The notes below the pieces were generated by a model, which was not told the DNA's origin, did no database searches, and worked only from the letters and a program-made list of their open reading frames with translations. 64,000 nt of DNA from Thermoguttaceae bacterium (GTDB lineage Bacteria; Planctomycetota; Planctomycetia; Pirellulales; Thermoguttaceae), in assembly GCA_017407125.1 (NCBI GenBank), contig JAFQXE010000018.1, positions 56,904-120,903 of the forward strand, in the 5' to 3' direction. The translations under genes were made by a program, and so were the position numbers. Below are positions 29,138 through 38,100 of this stretch, one piece after another; the stretch's first letter is position 1; every line of letters starts with the position of its first letter.

Positions 29138-30049
29138 TTATTGCAAAACCATCGTAAAGAAACCGCCGGTTCTGGCAATTCCAACGCGGCGATACGGACC
29201 GAGCATGTTAGCGCGATGTCCGGGACTGTTAATCCAGACGCGAACGGCATAGACGCCAGATGAACTTCCCATAAACACGTTTTCAGCAACGTATGCCGTT
29301 CCGCTATGGTACATCTGACCTCGATTGTACATGTTATTGGAATGCCATTGGGCAATGTTCTGTAAATTCTGGTTGAATTCACATGGTTTCAGACCGTTGC
29401 GAATCCGGAAATTGTTAAACTCCTGGAAAGCGAGAGCCGCCTGAGGGTCAGTGAACGGAGAAGCGGATTCTTCTTTTTTAGCCTCGTCCTCTTTAGCGGC
29501 GTTGTCGTCTTTCTTGACCTCGTCGCCTTTAGAGTCCTTCTGCTCAGTCTTGGCTTTGTCGCCTTTGGCGTCCTTCTGCTCAGTTTTGGCTTTTTCGTCT
29601 TTGGCGTCCTTCTGCTCGGTCTTGGCGTTGTCGCCTTTGGCGTCCTTCTGCTCAGTCTTGGCGTTGTCGCCTTTCTGTTCTGCTTTTACCGCATCTTGTT
29701 TATCGGCGTTGGCTTTTTCGTCTTTGACGTCTTTTTCTTCTTTCTGCTGCTCGTTCTTTACGACAGGGGCGGGTTGGTAGACGTAACCTCGTCTTCTCGC
29801 TCGCCCCCCCAGTGCGATTTCGTTTCCGACAAGGTCGGATTCTGATTGGACTTGGATATCTTCGAGTTTGACTTTGTCGAAGGCGTAACCTTGTCCTCTT
29901 GCCTGCGCGGCTTCGCGCTGGACTTGTACTTCTTTTAGAATCTCTTTACCGTCTTGCGAATCTGTGGCGGGGTCTGCAAAGGACAGGCCGCAGCATACGC
30001 AAATAATTGCGGAAGCGGAGATCATGAACGTTGACCTGTTAATCATCAT
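29138..30049 (-). CDS. Exported CAP (SCP/PR-1-like) domain protein with a charged repeat linker
   Basis: 303 residues. A signal peptide is at about 1-26. The middle is dominated by Lys/Asp/Glu/Gln sequence, including four 12-residue repeats of KTEQKDAKGDKA. The C-terminal 100 residues are a compact CAP domain: FNNFRIRNGLKPCEFNQNL, AQWHSNNMYNRG with the metal-binding His, AENVFMG, and WINSPGHRANMLG, YRRVGIA. CAP proteins in bacteria act outside the cell with poorly known roles, sometimes binding lipids or peptides. The charged repeats probably act as a flexible spacer to place the domain away from the cell surface. Confidence 0.88.
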   Translation of the reverse strand: MMINRSTFMISASAIICVCCGLSFADPATDSQDGKEILKEVQVQREAAQARGQGYAFDKVKLEDIQVQSESDLVGNEIALGGRARRRGYVYQPAPVVKNEQQKEEKDVKDEKANADKQDAVKAEQKGDNAKTEQKDAKGDNAKTEQKDAKDEKAKTEQKDAKGDKAKTEQKDSKGDEVKKDDNAAKEDEAKKEESASPFTDPQAALAFQEFNNFRIRNGLKPCEFNQNLQNIAQWHSNNMYNRGQMYHSGTAYVAENVFMGSSSGVYAVRVWINSPGHRANMLGPYRRVGIARTGGFFTMVLQ

Positions 30050-30272
30050 GCTACCTCACAAATGTAAAAGTACAGTATAATTCGATCCTTCATTGAAAGT
30101 CTCGAATCTTTCGAGACGTAACTTGTTTATGAATTGCCTATAATTATTATACCTTTTATTTCTCCATTAATAATTTTAATCACCCTTCTAATAAATACAA
30201 GAGGGGGAGTAGAAAATTATTAATAAAATAAGAAAAAAATAAAAACGTAAAACAGCGGCTTTGTCCCCCCTG

Positions 30273-30302
30273 TTGACAGAATTCTTTTGCAAGGCATAAT
30301 AT
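30273..30302 (+). promoter_or_regulatory. Probable promoter for the SET gene
   Basis: TTGACA, 18-base spacer, TAATAT; followed directly by the heptad element. Confidence 0.5.
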
Positions 30303-30307
30303 ATATA

Positions 30308-30377
30308 GTTGCGAGTGGCGAGTGGCGAAGCGCGCTTCGCGTCAACTCCTCCCTCCTCCCTCCTAACTCCTAACTAG
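30308..30377. repeat. Heptad-repeat element in the SET leader
   Basis: TTGCGAG/TGGCGAG/TGGCGAA units, a GCGCGCTTCGCG palindromic core, then CTCCTCC (two to three) and CTCCTAA (two) units. Arms are of different unit type, so pairing is only partial. Confidence 0.7.
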
Positions 30378-30419
30378 CTAACCAATTACAATTTAATAAC
30401 AGATTATTTTTTAATCGCT

Positions 30420-31157
30420 ATGGCTGAATGCGTTTATCCGCTGGAAATTGAAAACCTGGAACTGGACACGATTAAACTCGGCGACACCCCGTACGGCAGA
30501 GGCGTTTTTGCGTCCAAAAAGATCAAAGGCGGCATGCCGGTCGGTAAAATCGAGGGCGAATTCCACCCCGATAAAAAGTACGATTCCGAATACTGTATGT
30601 CGTTTAACGACGGGGCTTTAGAGCCGGAAGAGCCGTATCGGTTCGTCAACCATTCCTGTGAGCCGAACTGCGAGCTGGTCGAGCTGGTCGTGGCGGATCA
30701 GAACTCCGGGAAGGTCTTTCACGAACTCTGGATTTACGCTCTGACCGACATCAAGCGGGGCGAACAGCTGACTCTGGACTACGCTTGGCCGTATACGGAC
30801 GCGATTGAATGTCAGTGCGGGTCGCCCAACTGCCGCGGCTGGATTGTCGCCGCCAACGAGGTCGAGAAAGTCATCGCGAAAAAAGGACTCGGTTCGCGGG
30901 CGGCGAAAGAGAATCCCGACGATTCCGCCCCGGTCAAAAAGACGAGAAAGAAGGCTGTCAAAAAAGCAACTGTTAAAAAAGCAATAGTAAAAAAGACCGC
31001 TGCAAAGAAGACCGCAGCGAAAAAAGCAGAATCCGCTCCAGTCAAAAAGACAGCGAAAAAGGCGGTAAAGAAATCGACAGTAAAAAAGACGACAGCGAAG
31101 AAGACTGTTGCTAAAAAAACGACTGCGAAAAAAACGGTTAAAAAGAAAACAAAATAA
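30420..31157 (+). CDS. SET-domain protein methyltransferase with histone-H1-like lysine tail
   Basis: 245 residues. The SET domain (about 14-145) has YGRGVFASKKIKGG, then RFVNHSCEPNCEL (NHSCxPN S-adenosylmethionine/catalytic motif), GEQLTLDYAW and the post-SET cysteine cluster CQCGSPNCRGWI. It should therefore methylate lysines using S-adenosylmethionine. From about residue 165 the protein is a string of KKTAAKK, VKKATVKK and KKSTVKK units, like the tails of eukaryotic histone H1 and bacterial HctB/AlgP proteins, which bind DNA. A SET enzyme carrying its own DNA-binding tail suggests action on nucleoid proteins or on its own tail (inference). No Shine-Dalgarno sequence is seen before the ATG. 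Confidence 0.88.
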   Translation: MAECVYPLEIENLELDTIKLGDTPYGRGVFASKKIKGGMPVGKIEGEFHPDKKYDSEYCMSFNDGALEPEEPYRFVNHSCEPNCELVELVVADQNSGKVFHELWIYALTDIKRGEQLTLDYAWPYTDAIECQCGSPNCRGWIVAANEVEKVIAKKGLGSRAAKENPDDSAPVKKTRKKAVKKATVKKAIVKKTAAKKTAAKKAESAPVKKTAKKAVKKSTVKKTTAKKTVAKKTTAKKTVKKKTK

Positions 31158-31159
31158 AA

Positions 31160-31291
31160 GGCAGTAGGCATTAGGCAGTAGACAGTAGTTTACGGGGGGC
31201 GGGTATTACCCGCCAAAAAACAAACAGTCTTTGATTTTCGCGGACAATGTCCGCTCCCCAGAAACAACTCCTCACTCCTAATTCCTAACTC
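31160..31291. repeat. Heptad-repeat arms enclosing the bimodular hairpin repeat, copy 2
   Basis: Left units GGCAGTA/GGCATTA/GGCAGTA/GACAGTA (31160-31190); right units CTCCTCA/CTCCTAA/TTCCTAA (about 31266-31291). In the middle (31192-31259) is the reverse complement of the bimodule at 12382-12444. Both outer blocks (26 and 24 bases) are identical to that copy; only the AT-rich linker differs. Confidence 0.75.
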
Positions 31292-31314
31292 AAACATCCC
31301 TACCTAATACAGAA

Positions 31315-34300
31315 ATGCAAGACAAGAAATATGCAACCATGGACGGCAACGAAGCGTGCGCTTACGTTGCCTATGCTTTTACTGAAGTAGCGGCGATTTA
31401 TCCCATTACGCCATCGTCGCCAATGGCGGGCAAGACAGACGCCTGGTCTGCCAAAGGGCGAAAGAACCTCTTTGGTCAAACGGTTTCTCTGGTAGAAATG
31501 GAGTCGGAAGCCGGGGCGATCGGCGCGATTCACGGCTCGCTGGAAACGGGCGCGTTGTCAACCAGCTTTACGTCGTCGCAAGGCTTGCTGCTGATGATTC
31601 CCGTCATGCACAGAATCGCCGGCGAACGTCTTCCGGGCGTACTTCACGTGGCGTCGAGAACGGTCGGAACGCACGCGCTGTCGATTTTCGGCGATCATTC
31701 AGACGTTATGAACTGCCGTCAGACCGGGTTTGCGATGCTCTCTACGGCGTCCGCTCAGGAAATCATGGACTTGGCGCCGGTTGCGCATCTGGCGGCGATT
31801 AAAGGGCGAATTCCGTTCATGCACTTCTTCGACGGCTTCCGGACGTCGCACGAAATGAGCAAGGTGGAACTGGTCGACTACTCGCAATGGGCGCCGTTTA
31901 TCGACGAAGAAGCCATCGAAGCGTTCCGCGCTCAGGCGCTCAATCCGGAACATCCCCGCCTGCGAGCGACGGTTCAAAACGGAGACGTTTATTTCCAGGT
32001 TCGCGAGGCGAACAACCCGTTCTACGCGGCGCTGCCAGGCATTGTCGATTCCTACATGGAAGACATGGCGAAAATCACCGGGCGGCGTTACCATCTGTTT
32101 GACTACTACGGCGCGCCGGACGCTGACCGCGTCGTTGTCGCTATGGGGTCGGTTTCCGGCGTTATCAAGGAAATTGTAGACTATCTCAACGGCAAAGGCG
32201 AGAAAGTCGGCTTCGTTCAGGTTCATCTGTACAGACCGTTTAGCGCGGAGCATTTCCTGAAAGCTCTGCCGAAAAGCGTCGAAAAAATCGCCGTTCTGGA
32301 TCGCTGCAAAGAAATGGGCGCGACCGGCGAGCCGCTGTACTTGGATGTTTGTGCGGCGCTAAGTCAACAATTAGCAATTAGCAATGAGCAATTAGCAATT
32401 ACGCAAAGCGCCACACAAAATCCTCTCGCCACTCGCCACTCGTTACTCGCAACTCTCGTAGGCGGACGCTACGGCTTATCCAGTAAAGACGTCGATCCGG
32501 CTCAGATCAAGGCGGTTTTCGACAACCTCAAGCTGGATCAGCCGAAAAACAGCTTTACGATTGGAATTACGGACGATGTAACAGGATTGTCGCTGCCGAT
32601 GGACGAGCCGATTTATCCGGACGACGAGAATCTCGTTTCCTGCAAGTTCTGGGGACTTGGGTCAGACGGCACGGTCGGCGCAAACAAGAGTTCCGTCGAG
32701 ATTATCAACGCTCATACGTCCAAGTTCGCGCAGGCGTATTTTGAATACGACGCGAAAAAGTCGTATGGCGTTACAAAGTCGCACCTGCGATTTGGCGACA
32801 AGCCGATTCGGTCGTCGTACTACGTCAAATGCGCGGACTTCATTGGATGTCACAACGAAACGTACCTCAAACAGTACGATGTCGTCGGGGAGCTCAAGCA
32901 GGGCGGAACGCTGCTGCTTAACACGTCCTGGACGCCGGAAGAGCTGGAACGCGAGCTGCCCGCCCGGGTTAAGCGGGTTTTGGCGCAGAAACAGGCAAAG
33001 CTCTATACGATCGACGGCGTCTCCATTGCCGGCAAGCTGGGGTTGGGAAACCACTACAATCTGGTATTGCAGTCTGCGTTCTTCACGCTGGCGAAAATCA
33101 TTCCGTCACAGGAGGCGTCTGTCTACATGAAAGAGCTTGCCAAGCGAACGTATTTCGCCAAAGGCGAGGAAGTCGTCAATAAGAATATTGCTGCGATTGA
33201 CCAGGGCGCGGCGAATATTGTCGCGGTTCTGATTCCCGATTCCTGGCTGACGGCTCAAGACGAGGATGTTACGGTTGACGAAACCCGCCCGGCGGTCGTC
33301 CGGAATTTGGCTGACCCGATTAACCGTCAGAAAGGCGACGATTTGCCTGTCAGCGCATTTAAGGGTTACGAAGACGGCGTTATCGACATGGGCTTGACCG
33401 CTTACGAAAAGCGCGGTATCGCCGTTCAGGTTCCCGTCTGGGACTCGTCCAAGTGCCTGCAGTGTAACCATTGCTCGTTGGTCTGCCCGCATGCGGTTAT
33501 TCGTCCGTTCCTGCTTACAGAGGACGAAGCGAACAGTGCGCCGGAAGGGTTTGAATCGATTCCGGTCAAAACGAAGCCGGGTCTGCGATATACGCTGCAA
33601 GTCAGCGGGGCGGACTGCACCGGCTGCGGCGCGTGCGTCAATGCGTGCCTGGCGAAAGACAAAGCGCTGTCGATGAAACCGTATCACGAAATCGGTCCGC
33701 GAACGGAGCAGTGGAACTACGCTTTGAACCTGTCCGAAAAAGGCGACGTGTTCAACCCATGGACGATCAAAGGCAGTCAGTTCCGGCAGCCGCTGGTGGA
33801 GTTCTCCGCTGCCTGCGCCGGGTGTGGCGAAACACCCTACGCCAAGCTGTTGACCCAGCTTTTCGGCGACAGGGTTTACTGGGCAAACGCGACCGGCTGC
33901 TCTCAGGCGTGGGGCAGCCCGATGCCGGGAATTCCGTATACAACCAACCGTTACGGACGCGGTCCCGCCTGGAGCAACTCTCTGTTTGAAAACAACGCGG
34001 AATTCTCGCTCGGCATGGCTCTGTCCGTCAAAAAACAGCGAGAAATGCAGAAGATGACCGCGGAACAGCTCCTTGAACTGGACGTTCCCGCTGAGTTGAA
34101 ATCCGCAATCGAAGCGTGGCTGGCGGCGTATAATGACTTTGATCAGTCGAGAGTAACGGGAGATGCGCTGGCGGAGAAATTAGCAATTAGCAATGAGCAA
34201 TTAGCAATTACGCAAAGCGCCTCACAAGATTCTCTCGCAACTCGCAACTCGCAACTCGCAACTCAACTGATTCAGAAGTTACTTCGTCACAAAGACCAGT

Positions 34301-34947
34301 TTGCCCGGAAGACGTTCTGGATGTTCGGCGGGGACGGCTGGGCGTACGACATCGGGTTCGGCGGGTTGGATCACGTCCTGGCAAGCGGCGAAAACCTCAA
34401 CGTGTTTATCGTCGATACGGAAGTCTACTCCAATACAGGCGGGCAGTCGTCCAAGGCAACGCCGATTGGCGCAGTCGCCCAGTTTGCCAGTTCCGGCAAG
34501 AAAAGCCCGAAAAAGGACTTGGGCGCCATCTTCATGACCTACGGCAACGTTTACGTAGCGCAAGTCGCGATGGGGGCTGACCCGAACCAGCTTATCAAGG
34601 CGATTAAAGAGGCGGAAGAGTTCGACGGACCGTCGATTCTCATCGCCTACACGCCTTGCCAGGCGCATGGGGTCAAATGCGGAATGGGGAACACGCAATT
34701 GGAAATGAAGCGCGCGGTCGAAGCCGGGTATTGGCGTTTGTATCGATACAACCCGACCAAGGAGAAACCGTTCACGCTGGACTCCAAAGAGCCGACAATG
34801 CCGTTTGACGAGTTCCTCGACGGGGAAACCCGGTACGCGTCGCTAAAGAGAACCTTCCCCGCCAACGCGGAAGAGTTCTTTACCAAAGGCGCCGATCTTG
34901 CCAAAGAGAGCTATCAGAAGTACAAAAAAATGGAAGATAATCAGTAG
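31315..34947 (+). CDS. nifJ: Pyruvate:ferredoxin (flavodoxin) oxidoreductase, single-chain
   Basis: 1210 residues, slightly longer than the usual 1170-1190. The N-terminal pyrimidine-binding domain begins at about 5 (DGNEACAYVAYAFTEVAAIYPITPSSPM). Middle domains follow, then two 4Fe-4S motifs (CLQCNHCSLVCP and CTGCGACVNAC). The C-terminal thiamine-diphosphate domain has CAGCGETPYAKLL, GGDGWAYDIGFGG and NTGGQSSKATP. It converts pyruvate and CoA to acetyl-CoA and CO2, reducing ferredoxin, and is central to anaerobic carbon metabolism. Two stretches (about residues 351-381 and 955-983) read LAISNEQLAITQSA followed by LATR-type repeats. They are encoded by in-frame heptad-repeat elements and account for the extra length. 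No Shine-Dalgarno is evident before the ATG. Confidence 0.95.
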   Translation: MQDKKYATMDGNEACAYVAYAFTEVAAIYPITPSSPMAGKTDAWSAKGRKNLFGQTVSLVEMESEAGAIGAIHGSLETGALSTSFTSSQGLLLMIPVMHRIAGERLPGVLHVASRTVGTHALSIFGDHSDVMNCRQTGFAMLSTASAQEIMDLAPVAHLAAIKGRIPFMHFFDGFRTSHEMSKVELVDYSQWAPFIDEEAIEAFRAQALNPEHPRLRATVQNGDVYFQVREANNPFYAALPGIVDSYMEDMAKITGRRYHLFDYYGAPDADRVVVAMGSVSGVIKEIVDYLNGKGEKVGFVQVHLYRPFSAEHFLKALPKSVEKIAVLDRCKEMGATGEPLYLDVCAALSQQLAISNEQLAITQSATQNPLATRHSLLATLVGGRYGLSSKDVDPAQIKAVFDNLKLDQPKNSFTIGITDDVTGLSLPMDEPIYPDDENLVSCKFWGLGSDGTVGANKSSVEIINAHTSKFAQAYFEYDAKKSYGVTKSHLRFGDKPIRSSYYVKCADFIGCHNETYLKQYDVVGELKQGGTLLLNTSWTPEELERELPARVKRVLAQKQAKLYTIDGVSIAGKLGLGNHYNLVLQSAFFTLAKIIPSQEASVYMKELAKRTYFAKGEEVVNKNIAAIDQGAANIVAVLIPDSWLTAQDEDVTVDETRPAVVRNLADPINRQKGDDLPVSAFKGYEDGVIDMGLTAYEKRGIAVQVPVWDSSKCLQCNHCSLVCPHAVIRPFLLTEDEANSAPEGFESIPVKTKPGLRYTLQVSGADCTGCGACVNACLAKDKALSMKPYHEIGPRTEQWNYALNLSEKGDVFNPWTIKGSQFRQPLVEFSAACAGCGETPYAKLLTQLFGDRVYWANATGCSQAWGSPMPGIPYTTNRYGRGPAWSNSLFENNAEFSLGMALSVKKQREMQKMTAEQLLELDVPAELKSAIEAWLAAYNDFDQSRVTGDALAEKLAISNEQLAITQSASQDSLATRNSQLATQLIQKLLRHKDQFARKTFWMFGGDGWAYDIGFGGLDHVLASGENLNVFIVDTEVYSNTGGQSSKATPIGAVAQFASSGKKSPKKDLGAIFMTYGNVYVAQVAMGADPNQLIKAIKEAEEFDGPSILIAYTPCQAHGVKCGMGNTQLEMKRAVEAGYWRLYRYNPTKEKPFTLDSKEPTMPFDEFLDGETRYASLKRTFPANAEEFFTKGADLAKESYQKYKKMEDNQ
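32367..32456 (+). repeat. Heptad-repeat element in frame within PFOR, copy 1
   Basis: Left arm of TTAGCAA/TGAGCAA units, core ACGCAAAGCGCCACACAAAA, right arm of CTCGCCA/CTCGTTA/CTCGCAA units. The first 44 bases are identical to the second copy at 34178. It adds about 30 residues near the end of a middle domain. Confidence 0.85.
34178..34264 (+). repeat. Heptad-repeat element in frame within PFOR, copy 2
   Basis: Same left arm and core as the copy at 32367, with a right arm of four CTCGCAA units. It is in the same reading frame (offset 1809 bases, 603 codons) and lies inside the thiamine-diphosphate domain. Confidence 0.85.
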
Positions 34948-34978
34948 CCGCTTGAAGCCGCTGATAGTTCAAAAATCA

Positions 34979-35006
34979 AACCGGGAGCGTTTGCTCTCGG
35001 TTTTTT
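34979..35006 (+). terminator. Intrinsic terminator after PFOR
   Basis: AACCG and GAGC pair across a GTTT loop with GCTC and CGGTT, followed by a T-run. Confidence 0.75.
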
Positions 35007-35057
35007 GTTAATATAGTCAATTTCTGCAATAAATCTGTTAAAAAAGGCGTTTTAATC

Positions 35058-35086
35058 TTGCAATATTGTAAAATAGCGGTTATAAT
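35058..35086 (+). promoter_or_regulatory. Promoter for the giant secreted protein
   Basis: TTGCAA, 17-base spacer, TATAAT; leader of about 75 bases to the ATG at 35167. Confidence 0.65.
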
Positions 35087-35166
35087 ATATAGAGAGGTTT
35101 TCCGATAAAGAGAAACTCTTTATGGACGCTAATTCGAGATTTTTCTTCGCTTTTGGAGTTTTTATA

Positions 35167-38100
35167 ATGAAGATCAGGTCAGAGTTGTCGAGGCTATGGA
35201 ACGCTGTATTTAATCCCGCTCCCCAGCGTCGGAGTCGACGGGTTAATTATTCGACCTGCTGTCGGCTGGAAGTTCTGGAAGACCGCGATCTGCTAAGCGT
35301 GTCGCCCGATCTGAGTTACGAGTTACGAGTTGCGAGTTGCGAGAATGAGATTATTAGTTGCGAGTTGCAAGATGAGAGTTGCGAGAATAGCTTTATGTCA
35401 ATTCAAGGTTATTCCCTCCAAGCCGCCGATACCGTCGAAGTCTCCGAGCTATCCTATACCGCCTTGAAGAACGCGATTCAGTCCGTCAACGCGGGCGGGA
35501 CGATTACTTTCAGTCCGTCTTTGGCGGGCGGTACGCTGACCATGCCGACGTCGAATACAACGACCGGGTATGTCTATTCATTCAGCATTCAGAAAAGTCT
35601 GATGATTGACGCGTCGGGGCTGGACATTTCCATCGTTGGCGACGGCAATATGGGAATCTTCACAGTTTCCGGCGAAGATTCTGATGTAACTATCCGCGGC
35701 TTGACGCTGACAAACGGCGGAACGTACTATTTGGCTGGCAATTCATACGGAAGTCCCGCTGGGACGCTTACCGTTAAATCTGGAAAGCTGACGCTGGACG
35801 GCTGCACTGTTGCAGATTCTCAGGTCGGCGTATTTAACTGGGATACGGTAGAAATTCTGAATTCCACAGTCCGCGACAACGCCGACGTCGGGATTAAGAA
35901 TTTGGGATCGCTGACTGTCGTTTCGTCTGTAATTTCCGGCAACGCCGCGGGCGGGATCGCCACTTTCGGGTCCGCGACGCTGGTCAACAGTCTGATTGTC
36001 AATAACGCCTCTTCGAGTTACGGCGCCGGAATTCTCAATTCATCGATTACTTATAGAATCGGGGAGTCGTCGACCACCTATACTGCCACAAATCTGGATA
36101 TTTACAACTGTACAATATCCGGGAACTGGTCGTCTGGTTCGTCTGGGTTCGCCGCCGGGCTGGCAAATACTCCAGATGAAAGCGTTGTCAATGTATACAA
36201 TTCTGTTATAACCGGGAACGGGGGAGACGCCAGCATAGCAAGCAGCGCTGCGGACTTCTATAACTGGGGGACGATGACGCTCCACAATTCCCGCTATGGG
36301 AGCGGATACCTTTCCGGATACAAAACCGATTTGCCTGCTGAAGGCGCCGGGTTCAAGGTCGCGCCGCAGTTTGACTCGTCCGGGAATCTGACCAACACGC
36401 CCAACTACCGACTCGTTTCGGATTCCGTTTTGATAGACGAGGGGGACAACGCGGATCTCGCCGCGTCCGGGTATTCAATTTCCAACGACATCTCGCGCAT
36501 TGGCGTCAGAACGTACAATTCTACGGTTGACATCGGGGCGTACGAATACCAGCCTGCGATTTACATGGATCAGCCTGCGCTGTCCGTTGTCGGCGACCCG
36601 ACGTCTGACACAATCAGCCTGGCGTGGACTGCGGTTGACAACTTCGGCTATACGCTGGAATACTCTTCCAGTTCAGACTTCTCGGCAGGCGTTGTAACGC
36701 AAACGCTGGATTCGTCTGTTACAAGCGCGACGCTCAATTCGCTGGATTCCAATCAGACGTATTACTTCCGCCTGAAAGCCTTGGCGCCGGTTGGGTCGGA
36801 AGATTATCAGGATTCCCTCTGGTCAACTGTCAGCGCGACGACGGCGACGACGGGGTCGCTTCAGGATTTGATTCACGTTGACTGGTCAGGCGTTGTTTAC
36901 AACGGCGCGGCGCAAGCGCCGGTCGTTACGACTTCCGAGGCTGTTTCGTATTCCTATACTGTTACGTACAACGGGGCGACGACCAACAACGCGTTTCCGA
37001 CGATGAAAAACGCCGGCGTTTACAATCTGTCGATTTGTTTTAGCGCGGCGGGATACGACGACTACATATCTTCGTCCTCGTTTGTAATTTCAGCGGCGCC
37101 TGTTACAATATCCTCTTTGATTGCCAACGGACGGAATTACGAAGAAGGCAATTTCAGCGCGACTGTCAGCTCGTATGCCCTCAGCGGCGTTGCGAACGGA
37201 GAGAATCTGGTTCTGTCGGCGACCAACGGCGTTTTCGATTCCGATCAGGCGGGGCTTCAGTACGCAACTTTTGACGTCGCTCTGACCAACAGTGCAAACG
37301 CTCTGGCGTCCAACTACGTTCTGGTCGATTCCAATGGGAACGCTATCACAACGGCAAGAACGACTCAGGCGGCGTTGATTTCCAACACCGTTTATTTGGA
37401 ACCGACGGTTATCTATTCCAACGACGGGACGCTATCCTTTGACTGGCAGAATATCGGCTCTGCGACAGACTATGCGTTCCGGTACAAGTTTAATAATGCG
37501 GAAGTCAACGGATCGTCGTACTCCAACTTCTATACGCTCAACCTGACGGATTCCTATTGCTCGTTTGGCATGATTCCCGGTACGACGATTCAATATCAGT
37601 ACAAGCCGACGTCCGGGTCAACGTGGTCAGACGTCTTTACGTATTCTATAGCTGCCATCGATACGTCGTCGTGGAACGTTGATATCGACGGGACGTCCAC
37701 CAACGTTTTTACCCTTCATTCCAAGGCGGACTGGGCGACGGACGCGTCCTGCAAGACCATCTATCTGGACTTCAACGGTCATTTAACGTACGGCACGAAT
37801 TGGAATAATGACGTAAATTATATGAATCAAGACGTCATTGTTACGCCCTCGTGTCTTGACGAGTTTACTGTAGAGGACATTTATTTCATTTGGAAAGCCG
37901 TTTCAGAAGACTACTCTATTTACGACGTTGACGTAACAACGCAGTTTACTTCTCTTGACGATCTGTCTATTTCATCCAACAATGACAAAAAGTACGGCAT
38001 GAGGGCGGCTATCGGCGGGACGAGCGAAGACGTTTTGGGAATAAGCGTCGGCGGGATTGCTTTTAAAGGCTCTTTTAGCTGGTTTTATGGAACCTCAAAC

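Larger units (their letters stand above)
30050..30419. other. Intergenic region between divergent CAP and SET genes
   Basis: AT-rich. It holds the SET-gene promoter (30273-30302) and a heptad hairpin element (30308-30377), which would lie in the leader of the SET transcript. No gene seen. Confidence 0.55.

Noticed and set aside
30812..31171. Phe/Val-rich frame opposite the SET gene
   Set aside because: Antisense of the lysine-rich tail; hydrophobicity is a coding artefact.
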